Source of the DNA: Alkalimonas sp.
GTDB taxonomy: Bacteria > Pseudomonadota > Gammaproteobacteria > Enterobacterales > Alteromonadaceae
Length of the DNA stretch: 64,000 nucleotides
NCBI RefSeq assembly: GCF_020831925.1
Contig: NZ_JAFIFQ010000012.1
Span: forward strand, 1 to 64,000
Direction of reading: 5' to 3'
The notes beneath the pieces are model-generated. The model was given only the letters and a program-made list of their open reading frames with translations. It made no database searches and was not told the origin of the DNA. Shown here one piece after another: positions 56,083-64,000 of this stretch (its first letter is position 1; the number at the start of each line of letters is the position of its first letter). A program made the position numbers and the translations under genes.

Positions 56083-56099
56083 TTGCATAGAAAATGCCA
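56083..56099 (-). promoter_or_regulatory. Sigma-54 (-24/-12) promoter of PEP-CTERM-like gene 3
   Basis: The minus strand reads TGGCATTTTCTATGCAA: TGGCA, then GC 10 bases after GG. The predicted start is near 56074. The 42-base leader holds a hairpin TGGGC-AAAAA-GCCCA (56054-56068). Farther upstream CAGTTTT/AAAACTG (56139-56174) is an inverted pair that might bind an activator. Confidence 0.7.
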
Positions 56100-56177
56100 G
56101 TTTTTTTATGACACTAATTCAGGTGGTTATAAATTAGCCAGTTTTAACGATGGCCGTCTATGTAAACAAAACTGACA

Positions 56178-57545
56178 TTAGCGAGCCTGCAGTGTCTGCA
56201 GTTGCTGGTAATCAAAACTGCCGGCTTGTACTTTCAAATAGCAGCGCTGTTCCTGAGGCACCAGGGTTGCTTCCAGCACACCGGGTAGCCGGGTCAGTTG
56301 CAACAACAGCGCCTCTGCTTCACGGCTGGTTTTATTGCTCAGATCAATGCTGAGTCGCTCTGCTTTGGCTGGTACGGACATACCAACGGTTAAGCCGATC
56401 CAGCCGATGGTAAGCAGGCTGCTTAGCACAAAGACCGCTGGCAGGCCAAACGTGCTGGCCACCAGACCACCGGCCAGGCCACCTAAAAAAGCACCGAAAA
56501 ACTGTGCGCTGGAATACAGTCCCATGGCGGTACCTTTTTGGCCAGCTGGTGCCTGGCGAGACAACAAGGCTGGTAAACTGGCCTCAAGATAATTAAAGCC
56601 GGTAAAAAACAGCAGCAAGGCCGCAGCCAGCAGTGGCAGTTGCGCCGGGCCCAGCCAGAACAGCAGAGTAGCGCTGAATAACAGCACCAGTGCCAGCCGG
56701 AAAAAAGCAATCTCTTGTTGTTTGCGGACACTGATGATGATCATCGGCACCATCAGTACAAAGGAACCAAACAACACCGGCAAATAGAGCTGCCAGTGCG
56801 CTTCACTGGCAAAATCCAGTGCCAGCAACTGCTGGGGTAAGGCAATAAAGAGGGCGGTAAGCAGAAAGTGCAGCAGCATAATGCCCAGATTCAACCGCAG
56901 CAGTTGGGGCGAGCGCACCAGCTTGCCAAGCAAAGCCGGTACCGCCAGGGTTTCCCGCTGCGGTGCCTGATTGATGGCTTTGGGGGTTCGCAGCACCAGT
57001 CCCATTGCCAGTAAGGCCATCGCCGCGGTGAACCAGAACACACCACTCAAACCAGCACGAGCGGCGATCATCGGCCCCAGCACCATAGCCGCGGCAAACG
57101 ACAGGCCTATGCTCATGCCAATAATGGCCATTACCTTGGGTCGCTGTTCTTCGCGGGTCAGATCGGCAGCCAGTGCCAATACGGCACCAGCAATGGCACC
57201 TGCCCCCTGCAGCACCCGGCCAAAGGTCACCATATAAACGGACTCGGCCAGCGCCGCCACCACGGAACCCAGCGCAAACAAAGCAAGACCAAGCAGCATC
57301 ACCTGATGACGGCCAATTTTATCGGATAACCAACCCATCGGGATTTGCAGCAGCGCCTGGGTAAAGCCATAAGCACCAATGGCCAGGCCAATCCACAGCG
57401 GGGAAAAGCCAGCCAGTTCGGTGCCATAAATGGCAAATACCGGCAGCAACATAAACAGGCCAAGCATCCGGCTGGAAAAAATCAACGCCAGCGCTGCAGC
57501 GGCTTTTTTCTCGGCAGAGGTTAACTGATGCGATGTCGGTTGCAT
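56178..57545 (-). CDS. YajR-type MFS transporter with C-terminal YAM domain
   Basis: The 454 residues equal E. coli YajR in length. Twelve helices are followed by a ferredoxin-like soluble domain (about residues 390-454: RLSIDLSNKTSREAEALLLQLTRLPGVLEATLVPQE), the YAM domain that marks YajR. Motif A (GWLSDKIGRHQVML) is present in loop 2-3. The ATG at 57545 precedes TSHQLTSAEKKAAAALALIFSSRM; the frame is open farther upstream without support. It is probably a proton-driven drug or metabolite exporter; the substrate is unknown. Confidence 0.87.
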   Translation of the reverse strand: MQPTSHQLTSAEKKAAAALALIFSSRMLGLFMLLPVFAIYGTELAGFSPLWIGLAIGAYGFTQALLQIPMGWLSDKIGRHQVMLLGLALFALGSVVAALAESVYMVTFGRVLQGAGAIAGAVLALAADLTREEQRPKVMAIIGMSIGLSFAAAMVLGPMIAARAGLSGVFWFTAAMALLAMGLVLRTPKAINQAPQRETLAVPALLGKLVRSPQLLRLNLGIMLLHFLLTALFIALPQQLLALDFASEAHWQLYLPVLFGSFVLMVPMIIISVRKQQEIAFFRLALVLLFSATLLFWLGPAQLPLLAAALLLFFTGFNYLEASLPALLSRQAPAGQKGTAMGLYSSAQFFGAFLGGLAGGLVASTFGLPAVFVLSSLLTIGWIGLTVGMSVPAKAERLSIDLSNKTSREAEALLLQLTRLPGVLEATLVPQEQRCYLKVQAGSFDYQQLQTLQAR

Positions 57546-57622
57546 AAGCCTTTGAGTGGTTGTGACAGCAGCGCCGGAGTATACCACAGCCAGCACAAAG
57601 CGTGCATCGGTCCTGATGGTGA

Positions 57623-58861
57623 TTAGGCAGAAGCTGGCACAGGCCCCTGCCGGTGCCAGCGATGAAGCAGCAGCAGGCTAACAAGCAACAGACTAAGCGG
57701 TACCAGCGACAAGTAAAAGGCGGTCTGGCCATCGAAACGGGCAAAGGTCAGGCCGGTGATCATCGAGCCGGTGGTGCCGCCAAGGGCGGAGAACACCACA
57801 ATCAGGCCGGTCATAGCGGCATGGCGGGCTTTGGGCAGCGCGCTTAACATCACCGAGCTGATAATGGGATAAACCGGTGCCATAAAAAGACCAATCAGCG
57901 GGAACAAATAAGCCGCCAGTGGGGCGTTCCACAAATGCACCGGCTCTGGCAGCACCACATCACGGGTCATTGGCAGGATCAGCAACATCAGGGCCGCCAT
58001 GCCAAGCAGGCACAGGTTGACCAGGGCATACCAGGACAGATGGCGCAGTACCAGGCCTGCCAGCAGCCGGCCCAGCGCCAAGCTGGCGGCGAAGATGCTG
58101 GTGAGCTGGACACTGAGCTGATTCGGCAGCTGCAGCACCTGGTTGTTAAAGGTCGGTAGCCAGGTACCGATGCCCTGCTCCAGCACCACGTATAAAAACG
58201 CGGAGACGATAAACACCAGCACCAGTGGCAGGGCCAGCAATTGCAGCATGCCAACAAAATCCTGCCGGGCACTGCGTGTGGGTTCCAGTGGCACTTTTGG
58301 GATCGGCGTACTGGCCAGCAGCAACAAATTCAGCAAACAGAGCCCAGCCAACAGCCAGTATACCTGCAGCCAGCTAAGCGACTCGGGCTCGGCCGGGTTC
58401 ATAAAAGCGGCAAACACCCAGTAGCCAGACAAGACGCCCAGCATAAAGAAGCCTTCGATAAAGTTCAGCAAAGACGCATGCTGTTCCCGGCTGTCGGTGA
58501 TCAGGCCAATGCTGGCATAGACCGAGACCTTGATCAGTGCAAAAGCGGAACCCACGGTAAAAAACAGCAGCTTGGTGGTCCAGAATGCCGGCAGCAGTGG
58601 CATGGCGATACAGGCCAGCATCACCATGGCAACGCCAATCATCATGGCGCGCTGGTAGCCAAGGCGCGGCAGCCAGGATGCCAGTAAAAACGACACCACC
58701 GCAATCGGAATGTCTTTAAACCCTTCCAGCAGACTGGCGCTTTCTTTGCTCACCTGAAAGCTGTGAATGACCTGCAAAATCACAGTGCCAACGCTGTTTA
58801 GCAAGATGGCAAAGACAAAATAGGTCAGCAGTAATGCCAGTTTAATGCGTAGATGATTCAT
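57623..58861 (-). CDS. MFS sugar transporter of the GH65 locus
   Basis: The 412-residue protein has twelve predicted helices (LLTYFVFAILLNSVGTVILQV at the N-terminus) and weak resemblance to FucP/LacY-type sugar porters. It is divergent from the GH65 phosphorylase gene across 158 bases that contain the LacI-type operator. It probably imports the disaccharide cleaved by the phosphorylase. The substrate, maltose or another alpha-linked glucose disaccharide, is inferred from context. Confidence 0.82.
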   Translation of the reverse strand: MNHLRIKLALLLTYFVFAILLNSVGTVILQVIHSFQVSKESASLLEGFKDIPIAVVSFLLASWLPRLGYQRAMMIGVAMVMLACIAMPLLPAFWTTKLLFFTVGSAFALIKVSVYASIGLITDSREQHASLLNFIEGFFMLGVLSGYWVFAAFMNPAEPESLSWLQVYWLLAGLCLLNLLLLASTPIPKVPLEPTRSARQDFVGMLQLLALPLVLVFIVSAFLYVVLEQGIGTWLPTFNNQVLQLPNQLSVQLTSIFAASLALGRLLAGLVLRHLSWYALVNLCLLGMAALMLLILPMTRDVVLPEPVHLWNAPLAAYLFPLIGLFMAPVYPIISSVMLSALPKARHAAMTGLIVVFSALGGTTGSMITGLTFARFDGQTAFYLSLVPLSLLLVSLLLLHRWHRQGPVPASA

Positions 58862-58949
58862 GACGGTAGTCTCTTTTTATAGTGCGGCAGCTGTGCTGCC
58901 TGCTGCTTTTTTACCCTGTTTTGCCACTATACACCCAATACATTTGCTT

Positions 58950-58965
58950 TTGCAATCGATTGCAA
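58950..58965. promoter_or_regulatory. LacI-family operator in the MFS/GH65 divergent promoter
   Basis: TTGCAATCGATTGCAA is a perfect 16-bp palindrome with the central CG typical of LacI-family sites. An overlapping ATTGCAATTGCAAT follows. TTGCAA may act as the -35 of the GH65 gene, with TATAGT (58984-58989) as the -10, so a bound repressor would block transcription. Confidence 0.8.
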
Positions 58966-59019
58966 TTGCAATTTAATTCATTGTATAGTGATTGCAGAAT
59001 GGAACAAAAGGTAAGCACT

Positions 59020-61356
59020 ATGGCAACAAGCACTCCTTTCGCCAGCCCTTTACAGGTCGATCCCTGGCACTTGACTGAGCAGGCTCTGACACCAGCACAG
59101 CCGCTGCTGTGTGAAACCCTGCTAAGCCTGGCCAATGGCTACATCGGTACCCGGGGTACGTTGGAAGAAGGCCTGGCTGGCAGCTCCAGCTGTGAAGGCA
59201 CCTATCTGAATGGCGTCTACAGCTCTGAGCCAATTCAGTACGGTGAGTCGGCCTGTGGCTTTGCCCGCAACAACCACACCATGCTGCAGGTCGCCAATGG
59301 TAAACGCATCTACTGCGAGCTGGATGGTGAGCGCGTAGAGCTCAGCAGCGCACTCGAACACCAGCGCAGCCTGGATATGCGCCAGGGCGTGTTGCAGCGC
59401 CAGTGGCAGTGGCAAAGCAAAACAGGTAAGCGATTGCTGCTGAGCAGTCAGCGGCTGGTTTCGATGCAACATCCTGAATTACTGTGTATTGCTTATCAGG
59501 TAACAGCACTGAATTTCAGTGGTGACATTACGATCTGCTCTGAGCTGGATGCCTGTTATGCCCCCTTTAGCAAAAAAGACGACCCGCGGGTCGGTGTGTT
59601 CTCGATTGCCGATACGCTGAATTTGCAGCAGCAAGGCTTTACTGGGCAGCAAGGCTGGATGTTGCACCGGGTGCATGGCAGTGACTTTGGCGTTTGTGCC
59701 ATGATGCAGCATGCCTGGCCGGCTGCAGCAAACAACGTCAGCCAGTTGCAGTTAAAGCCCGGCGTTCTGTGCGAGCAAGCCAGCTGGTCCTTGCAGCAAG
59801 GCGAAAGCGCCAGTCTGACCAAGTGGGTGCTGTATCGCCATCAGAGCGCTGCCGACACCACGGATTTGGTGCAGCGCTGTGCCTTGCAGCTGGCCGAACT
59901 GAGTCAGCACAGCTTTGCCAGCCTGGCAGAACTGCAGGCCAGTGCCTGTCAGCAGTTTTGGCAACAGGCCGATGTGCAGATGGAAGGCGATACGGCGATG
60001 CAGCAGGGCATTCGCTTTAACCTGTTTAGTTTGTGGCAGTCGGCCGGCAAGGATGGCCGCAGCAACATCGGCGCCAAAGGCCTGACCGGGCCCGGCTACG
60101 ATGGCCATTATTTCTGGGATACCGAAATTTATGTGATCCCCTGCCTGAGCTTTACCCAGCCGGCGGTGGCGCGGCAGCTGCTTGGTTTTCGATATCGGCA
60201 GCTGGATGCTGCCCGCCAGCGCGCCCGTGAAATGGCGCACAGCAGCGGGGCGCTTTATCCCTGGCGCACCATCGGCGGTGAAGAGTGCTCGGCTTATTTT
60301 CCGGCCGGAACGGCTCAGTACCACATCAATGCGGCCATAGCTTATGCCATCCGCTGTTATTACCTGGCCAGCGATGACTGGCGCTTTATGTGTGAGCAGG
60401 GCATTGAAATGCTGGTGGAAACGGCCCGGTTATGGCTTGAACTTGGCTTTTTCAATCCGCGTCGGGACGGGGCTTTTGAAATCCATGGCGTGACCGGGCC
60501 GGATGAATACACCGCCATTGTGAACAACAACTTTTATACCAATGCCATGGCGCAGCTGCATTTGCGCTTTGCCGTTGAGATGGCGCAGAAACTTCAGGCC
60601 GAAGCGCCCGAACAGCTGGAGCGCTGGCAGCTCAGTGCGCAGGAACTCGCGTTGTGGCAGCAAGCCGCCGAGCGGATGTATTTGCCGGTGGATGCGCGTT
60701 TAGGCGTGCATCCGCAGGACGACAGCTTTCTGGATAAAAAACGCTGGGATTTTGCTGCCACCCCAAAAGACAACTACCCCTTGCTGCTGCATTACCACCC
60801 GCTGGTGATTTATCGCCATCAGGTGCTCAAGCAAGCCGATGTGGTGCTGGCGATGGTGCTGCTGGATGATGCCATTCCTCCGGCGCAAAAAGCCCGCAAC
60901 CTGGCGTACTACGAGCCTTTAACCACCCACGACTCCAGTTTGTCGGCCTGCATTCACAGCATTGCCTGCGCTGAGCTTGGCCAGCTGACCGAGGCCCATG
61001 CCTTTTTTGGCGATTCGGCGCGAATGGATCTGGACAACCAGCACGGCAACACCGAGCACGGTGTGCATATCGCCTGCATGGCCGGCACCTGGCAGGCGCT
61101 GGTGTTTGGTTTTGCCGGCCTGCGCAGCCGGCCCGATGGGCTGCATTTTTCGCCTCGCTTGCCGGCGCAATTGCCTGGCTTGAGTTTCCGGCTCAATTAC
61201 CGCGGCCGGGTGCTTGAGTTCAGTGTGCAGCAAGGCCAGGCGCAGTACCAGTTGCTGGCTGGTGAGCCACTGACCATTTACCATGGCGCTGAGGCTTTGC
61301 AGCTAGCGCTTCATCAACCGCAACAAAGACCCTTGCTGGCCGGGGAGGCGCTATGA
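59020..61356 (+). CDS. Glycoside hydrolase family 65 disaccharide phosphorylase (maltose phosphorylase-like)
   Basis: The 778-residue enzyme has an N-terminal beta-sandwich, the (alpha/alpha)6 barrel with AKGLTGPGYDGHYFWDTEIYV (substrate pocket, about residues 355-375), the catalytic acid in VTGPDEYTAIVNNNFYTNAM and the phosphate-site THDSSLSACIHSI. GH65 enzymes split alpha-glucosides such as maltose, trehalose, kojibiose or nigerose with phosphate to glucose and beta-glucose 1-phosphate. The next gene, pgmB, consumes that product. Maltose is the best guess. I start at 59020 (AAAAGG upstream); 58999 is an alternative. Confidence 0.9.
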   Translation: MATSTPFASPLQVDPWHLTEQALTPAQPLLCETLLSLANGYIGTRGTLEEGLAGSSSCEGTYLNGVYSSEPIQYGESACGFARNNHTMLQVANGKRIYCELDGERVELSSALEHQRSLDMRQGVLQRQWQWQSKTGKRLLLSSQRLVSMQHPELLCIAYQVTALNFSGDITICSELDACYAPFSKKDDPRVGVFSIADTLNLQQQGFTGQQGWMLHRVHGSDFGVCAMMQHAWPAAANNVSQLQLKPGVLCEQASWSLQQGESASLTKWVLYRHQSAADTTDLVQRCALQLAELSQHSFASLAELQASACQQFWQQADVQMEGDTAMQQGIRFNLFSLWQSAGKDGRSNIGAKGLTGPGYDGHYFWDTEIYVIPCLSFTQPAVARQLLGFRYRQLDAARQRAREMAHSSGALYPWRTIGGEECSAYFPAGTAQYHINAAIAYAIRCYYLASDDWRFMCEQGIEMLVETARLWLELGFFNPRRDGAFEIHGVTGPDEYTAIVNNNFYTNAMAQLHLRFAVEMAQKLQAEAPEQLERWQLSAQELALWQQAAERMYLPVDARLGVHPQDDSFLDKKRWDFAATPKDNYPLLLHYHPLVIYRHQVLKQADVVLAMVLLDDAIPPAQKARNLAYYEPLTTHDSSLSACIHSIACAELGQLTEAHAFFGDSARMDLDNQHGNTEHGVHIACMAGTWQALVFGFAGLRSRPDGLHFSPRLPAQLPGLSFRLNYRGRVLEFSVQQGQAQYQLLAGEPLTIYHGAEALQLALHQPQQRPLLAGEAL

Positions 61357-62030
61357 ACGCAAAGATGACCGGCCAGACGATGGCTATTCAGGCAATTATT
61401 TTTGATTTGGATGGCGTGCTGACCGATACCGCCCTGTACCACTTCCGCGCCTGGAAGGCGCTGGCCGATGAGCTTGGGATTCCCTTTACCGAGCAGGATA
61501 ACGAGCAGCTCAAAGGGGTGGACCGGCTGAACTCCTTGCGCTGGATTGCCGAAAAGGGCGGTCTGATGCTCAGCGCCAATGAAGAAGAGCGGCTGATGGC
61601 CCAGAAAAATGCGCACTATCTGCAGCTGATCCAGCATATGAGTGCGGCCGATCTGTATCCGGGGGTGCAGCCATTGTTTGCAGCCATTAAAGCCAAAGGC
61701 TGGAAAATTGGCCTGGCTTCGGCCAGCAAAAATGCCGCCTTTGTGCTGGATCGCCTTGGGATTGCCGCTGACTTTGACTTCGTGGCCGATGCCAATCAGG
61801 TGAAAAACAGCAAGCCCGATCCGGAAGTCTTCCTGCTGGCCGCCACCGGGCTGGGCGTGGCTCCCGGGCACTGTATTGGGGTGGAGGATGCTGTGGCCGG
61901 TATTGAGGCCATCTGTGCCGCTGGTATGCGACCCGTTGGCATTGGCGAACCGGCCCTGCTGGCTCAGGCCAGCCTGGTGGTACCGCATATAGCGTCGTTA
62001 TCGATAGCGCAGTTGCAGGTGTTGGTTTGA
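61353..62030 (+). CDS. pgmB: Beta-phosphoglucomutase
   Basis: The 225-residue HAD-superfamily enzyme has DLDGVLTDTALYHFRAWK (nucleophile and acid/base Asp), LKGVDRLNSL in the cap, ASASKNAAFVLDRLG, KPDPEVFLLAA and GVEDAVAGIEAICAAGM. It converts beta-glucose 1-phosphate to glucose 6-phosphate. The ATG overlaps the GH65 stop (ATGA) and has GGGGAGG upstream; an internal Met ten residues later is also possible. Together the two genes form the phosphorolytic disaccharide pathway. Confidence 0.94.
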   Translation: MNAKMTGQTMAIQAIIFDLDGVLTDTALYHFRAWKALADELGIPFTEQDNEQLKGVDRLNSLRWIAEKGGLMLSANEEERLMAQKNAHYLQLIQHMSAADLYPGVQPLFAAIKAKGWKIGLASASKNAAFVLDRLGIAADFDFVADANQVKNSKPDPEVFLLAATGLGVAPGHCIGVEDAVAGIEAICAAGMRPVGIGEPALLAQASLVVPHIASLSIAQLQVLV

Positions 62031-62052
62031 GGCAGGAGCCTTAGGGCGGTTA

Positions 62053-63078
62053 CTACAGCCGGCGCAAACTGGACTGACGGCACAGTAGCTTTACGGCTAA
62101 TTGCTCAGACAGCGGTTGTTGGCCCTGCATCCGCGCCAGCAACTGGCTGACTAAGGCTTTGCCACCGCTTTGGGTGTTCTGTTTGACGGTGCTGAGTGAT
62201 GGCGTGCAATAGGCCGACATGGCAATGTCGTCAAAACCCACTAAGGCGACTTGCTGCGGAATGGCAATATCATGCTCCAGCAAGGCTTTCATGGCGCCCA
62301 TGGCAATGGCATCGCTGGCGGCAAAGATACCGTCCAGTTCAGGCAGTCGTGCAAATACATGCTGTTGGGTCTGCAGGTAACCGGCCTGGGCGGTAAAATC
62401 ACACGTAAGCTGCTGCACGGCATCGCTTGCAATACCAGCCGCCTGGCAGGCATCCAGCATGCCCAAGTGGCGCTGCTCGATTTCGTTGTGACGAATATCA
62501 CCTAAAAACACCAGCTGCCGGCAGCCCTGATTGAGCAGGTGTTCGGTGGCCAGCCGGCCGCCCTGACGATTGTCGCTGCCAATGATGGGGTAAAGCTCTG
62601 CCCCACTGCGCCCACCCCAGACCACAAAAGGTACCTGGGTTTGAGCCAGCGCTTCCACCCGCGGATCGTGCTCACCCTGACCTATAATGATCAGGCCATC
62701 GGCCCGTTTCGAGTCCAGAAAATAACTGCCCCAGTCTTTGTCGTCGCTTTTGCTGGTGGAGAGCAGCATGTCGTAGCCGTGCTGGCTCAATTCATCGGCA
62801 ATCACCCCCAGCAACTCCAGCAAAAAGGGATCCGACACCGTTTGCTGGGTTTTGGCATCAAAAGCAATGATCACAGCAATGGTGTAGCTTTTCTGGGTAC
62901 GCAGGTTGCGGGCGGTGGCATTGACCTTGAACTGATGCTCTGCGGCTATTTGCTGCACCTTTTCCCGAGTGGCCTGGTTGATCACCGGGTTGTTGCGCAG
63001 TGCGCGTGAGGCGGTAGACTCAGAAACACCCGCCAGTTTGGCGATGTCGGCCAGCGTCATCATTTTCTTGTCGTTCAT
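62053..63078 (-). CDS. LacI-family transcriptional regulator of the disaccharide locus
   Basis: The 341-residue protein has a LacI-type helix-turn-helix (MTLADIAKLAGVSESTASRALRNNP) and hinge (VNATARNLRTQKSYTIAVI), then a periplasmic-binding-protein-like effector domain ending KLLCRQSSLRRL. I begin at 63078; the frame is open to 63219 without a family-like extension. It is convergent with pgmB and divergent from the TonB-dependent receptor. Operators in front of it suggest autoregulation. Confidence 0.9.
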   Translation of the reverse strand: MNDKKMMTLADIAKLAGVSESTASRALRNNPVINQATREKVQQIAAEHQFKVNATARNLRTQKSYTIAVIIAFDAKTQQTVSDPFLLELLGVIADELSQHGYDMLLSTSKSDDKDWGSYFLDSKRADGLIIIGQGEHDPRVEALAQTQVPFVVWGGRSGAELYPIIGSDNRQGGRLATEHLLNQGCRQLVFLGDIRHNEIEQRHLGMLDACQAAGIASDAVQQLTCDFTAQAGYLQTQQHVFARLPELDGIFAASDAIAMGAMKALLEHDIAIPQQVALVGFDDIAMSAYCTPSLSTVKQNTQSGGKALVSQLLARMQGQQPLSEQLAVKLLCRQSSLRRL

Positions 63079-63203
63079 CCGTGCAGGGGATCCATTGCGT
63101 CTGTTAGGGGTCACTTGGGTGTAAAACACTACTTTGCCATAAGCGGCCAGGCTCTGCCAGTCTGACATCAGGCAGAGTCTGGCGAAGGGTAGCATAAAAA
63201 TAA

Positions 63204-63219
63204 TTACAATCGATTGCAA
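63204..63219. promoter_or_regulatory. LacI-family operator 1 in the regulator/receptor intergenic region
   Basis: TTACAATCGATTGCAA differs from the 58950 operator by one base. It lies about 126 bases before the regulator ATG. Confidence 0.75.
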
Positions 63220-63236
63220 AAAGTGCTTTTCTGCTA

Positions 63237-63252
63237 TTGCAATCGATTGCAG
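63237..63252. promoter_or_regulatory. LacI-family operator 2 in the regulator/receptor intergenic region
   Basis: TTGCAATCGATTGCAG differs from the 58950 operator by one base. Its centre is 33 bases from operator 1, about three helical turns, so two repressors would sit on the same face of the DNA. Confidence 0.78.
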
Positions 63253-63342
63253 TATCGCCTAAGGTAAAACTACCTGGCCAGAATGCATAATAATTCGCCA
63301 GGTAATGGGCACAAGACCCAGTCAACAGGATAGGAGAACCGC

Positions 63343-64000
63343 ATGAAACCCCAACTCAACACCCGCTTGTCGGCACTGGCGCTTTTGGTGGCGATGCCAT
63401 CCACGCTGGCCCTGGCCAATGATAACGACAATAACAGCAACAACAGCGAAGCCCCCAGCCAGATTGAACAAATTGTGGTGACCGGTAAAGCCAGCGGTAT
63501 GGCTGGCTTACGGGTCGATGCCAGCTATGCCATGACCAATGTATCGGATGAAAACATCAGCCGGCTGGCGCCAAAAAGCACGGCTGAACTGCTGACGGCA
63601 GTGCCGGGCGTCTGGGCGGAAAGCTCTGGCGGTGTGGCGGGTGCCAATGTGTTTGTACGTGGCTTTCCAAGCACCGGCGATGCGCCTTTTCTCAGCATTC
63701 AACTCAATGGCGCTGTGATTTATCCGCCCTCAACCCTGTCGTTTTTAGAGAACTCGTCGATTTTCCGCCTCGATGAAACCATTCACTTTATGGAGGCGCT
63801 GCGCGGCGGCTCCAACCCGGTGATCAGTCATGGTCAGCCAGGCCTGACCACCAACTTCTTGCTAAAAGAAGGCAGCGATGTGACCGAAGGCCTGGTGAAG
63901 TACACCACCTCCAGCTATGGTAGCCAGCGTCTGGATGGCGTGATCAGTGGCCAACTGGCCGATCGGCTGTATTTTATGGCCGGTGGTTACATTCAGCGCT
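63343..64000 (+). CDS. TonB-dependent receptor (N-terminal part; runs off the window)
   Basis: The visible 219 residues have a signal peptide (LSALALLVAMPSTLALA), an Asn/Asp-rich spacer, the TonB-box-like QIEQIVVTG and a plug domain (SRLAPKSTAELLTAVPGVWAESSGGV, ANVFVRGFPSTGDAPFLSIQLNG), then the first barrel strands. GGAG precedes the ATG by 6 bases. By position and shared operators it should carry malto-oligosaccharides across the outer membrane, feeding the MFS-GH65-pgmB pathway. The C-terminal barrel is outside the window. Confidence 0.92.
   Translation, partial: MKPQLNTRLSALALLVAMPSTLALANDNDNNSNNSEAPSQIEQIVVTGKASGMAGLRVDASYAMTNVSDENISRLAPKSTAELLTAVPGVWAESSGGVAGANVFVRGFPSTGDAPFLSIQLNGAVIYPPSTLSFLENSSIFRLDETIHFMEALRGGSNPVISHGQPGLTTNFLLKEGSDVTEGLVKYTTSSYGSQRLDGVISGQLADRLYFMAGGYIQR

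Noticed and set aside
1-64000. CRISPR arrays, insertion sequences, prophage or integron
   Set aside because: No regularly spaced repeats, transposase, integrase or phage structural genes were found on either strand.

Overview
The window looks like chromosome of a free-living gammaproteobacterium of the Rheinheimera/Alishewanella type (Alteromonadales/Chromatiales borderland). This rests on Shewanella- and E. coli-like housekeeping synteny (polA-spf-engB, a Csr-type RNA before yihI), many c-di-GMP proteins, a TonB-dependent sugar locus and PEP-CTERM-like exported proteins. The genus is an inference. I see no insertion sequence, prophage, integron or CRISPR array. Codon use and gene density look even throughout.

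Layout. 1-8.1 kb: end of rsuA, a small outer-membrane-type protein, and a minus-strand sulfate assimilation operon cysG-cysD-cysN-SLC13 permease-cysC-cysQ. 8.2-18.4 kb: an RhlE-type helicase, a lipoprotein serine hydrolase, a TacAT-type toxin-antitoxin pair, ahpC/ahpF with an OxyR-like site, a DUF2868/DUF3482 GTPase pair and a YbdG-like mechanosensitive channel. 18.5-22.9 kb: cysJIH, the other half of sulfate assimilation. 23-31.6 kb: a DUF2884 protein, M28 peptidase, VC0807-family protein, MFS protein, an ABC-2 transporter, the first PEP-CTERM-like gene, an exported amidohydrolase and ubiK. 31.7-43.9 kb: rep, a GAF-GGDEF protein, cytochrome c5, elbB, polA, Spot 42 RNA, a probable second small RNA, engB, cytochrome c4, a CsrB/CsrC-type RNA, yihI and a DUF2489 gene. 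44-56 kb: second PEP-CTERM-like gene, second amidohydrolase, DUF1285 gene, tRNA-His, MscS channel, DUF481 protein, a GGDEF-EAL protein, a beta-propeller GGDEF sensor, ssb and the third PEP-CTERM-like gene. 56-64 kb: a YajR-type transporter, then an alpha-disaccharide regulon (MFS transporter, GH65 phosphorylase, beta-phosphoglucomutase, LacI-family repressor, TonB-dependent receptor).

The strongest non-obvious signal is that all three PEP-CTERM-like genes, spread over 27 kb, are preceded by a sequence with the sigma-54 signature GG-N10-GC. This suggests a co-regulated set of exported, exosortase-processed proteins. Two further regulatory RNA loci stand out. One is a terminator-bounded transcript directly downstream of Spot 42. 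The other is a GGA-rich, terminator-ended RNA, preceded by a perfect UvrY/GacA-like palindrome, at the syntenic position of E. coli csrC. The sugar locus carries three copies of one operator (core GCAATCGATTGC), which ties its divergent transcription units to the LacI-family regulator.
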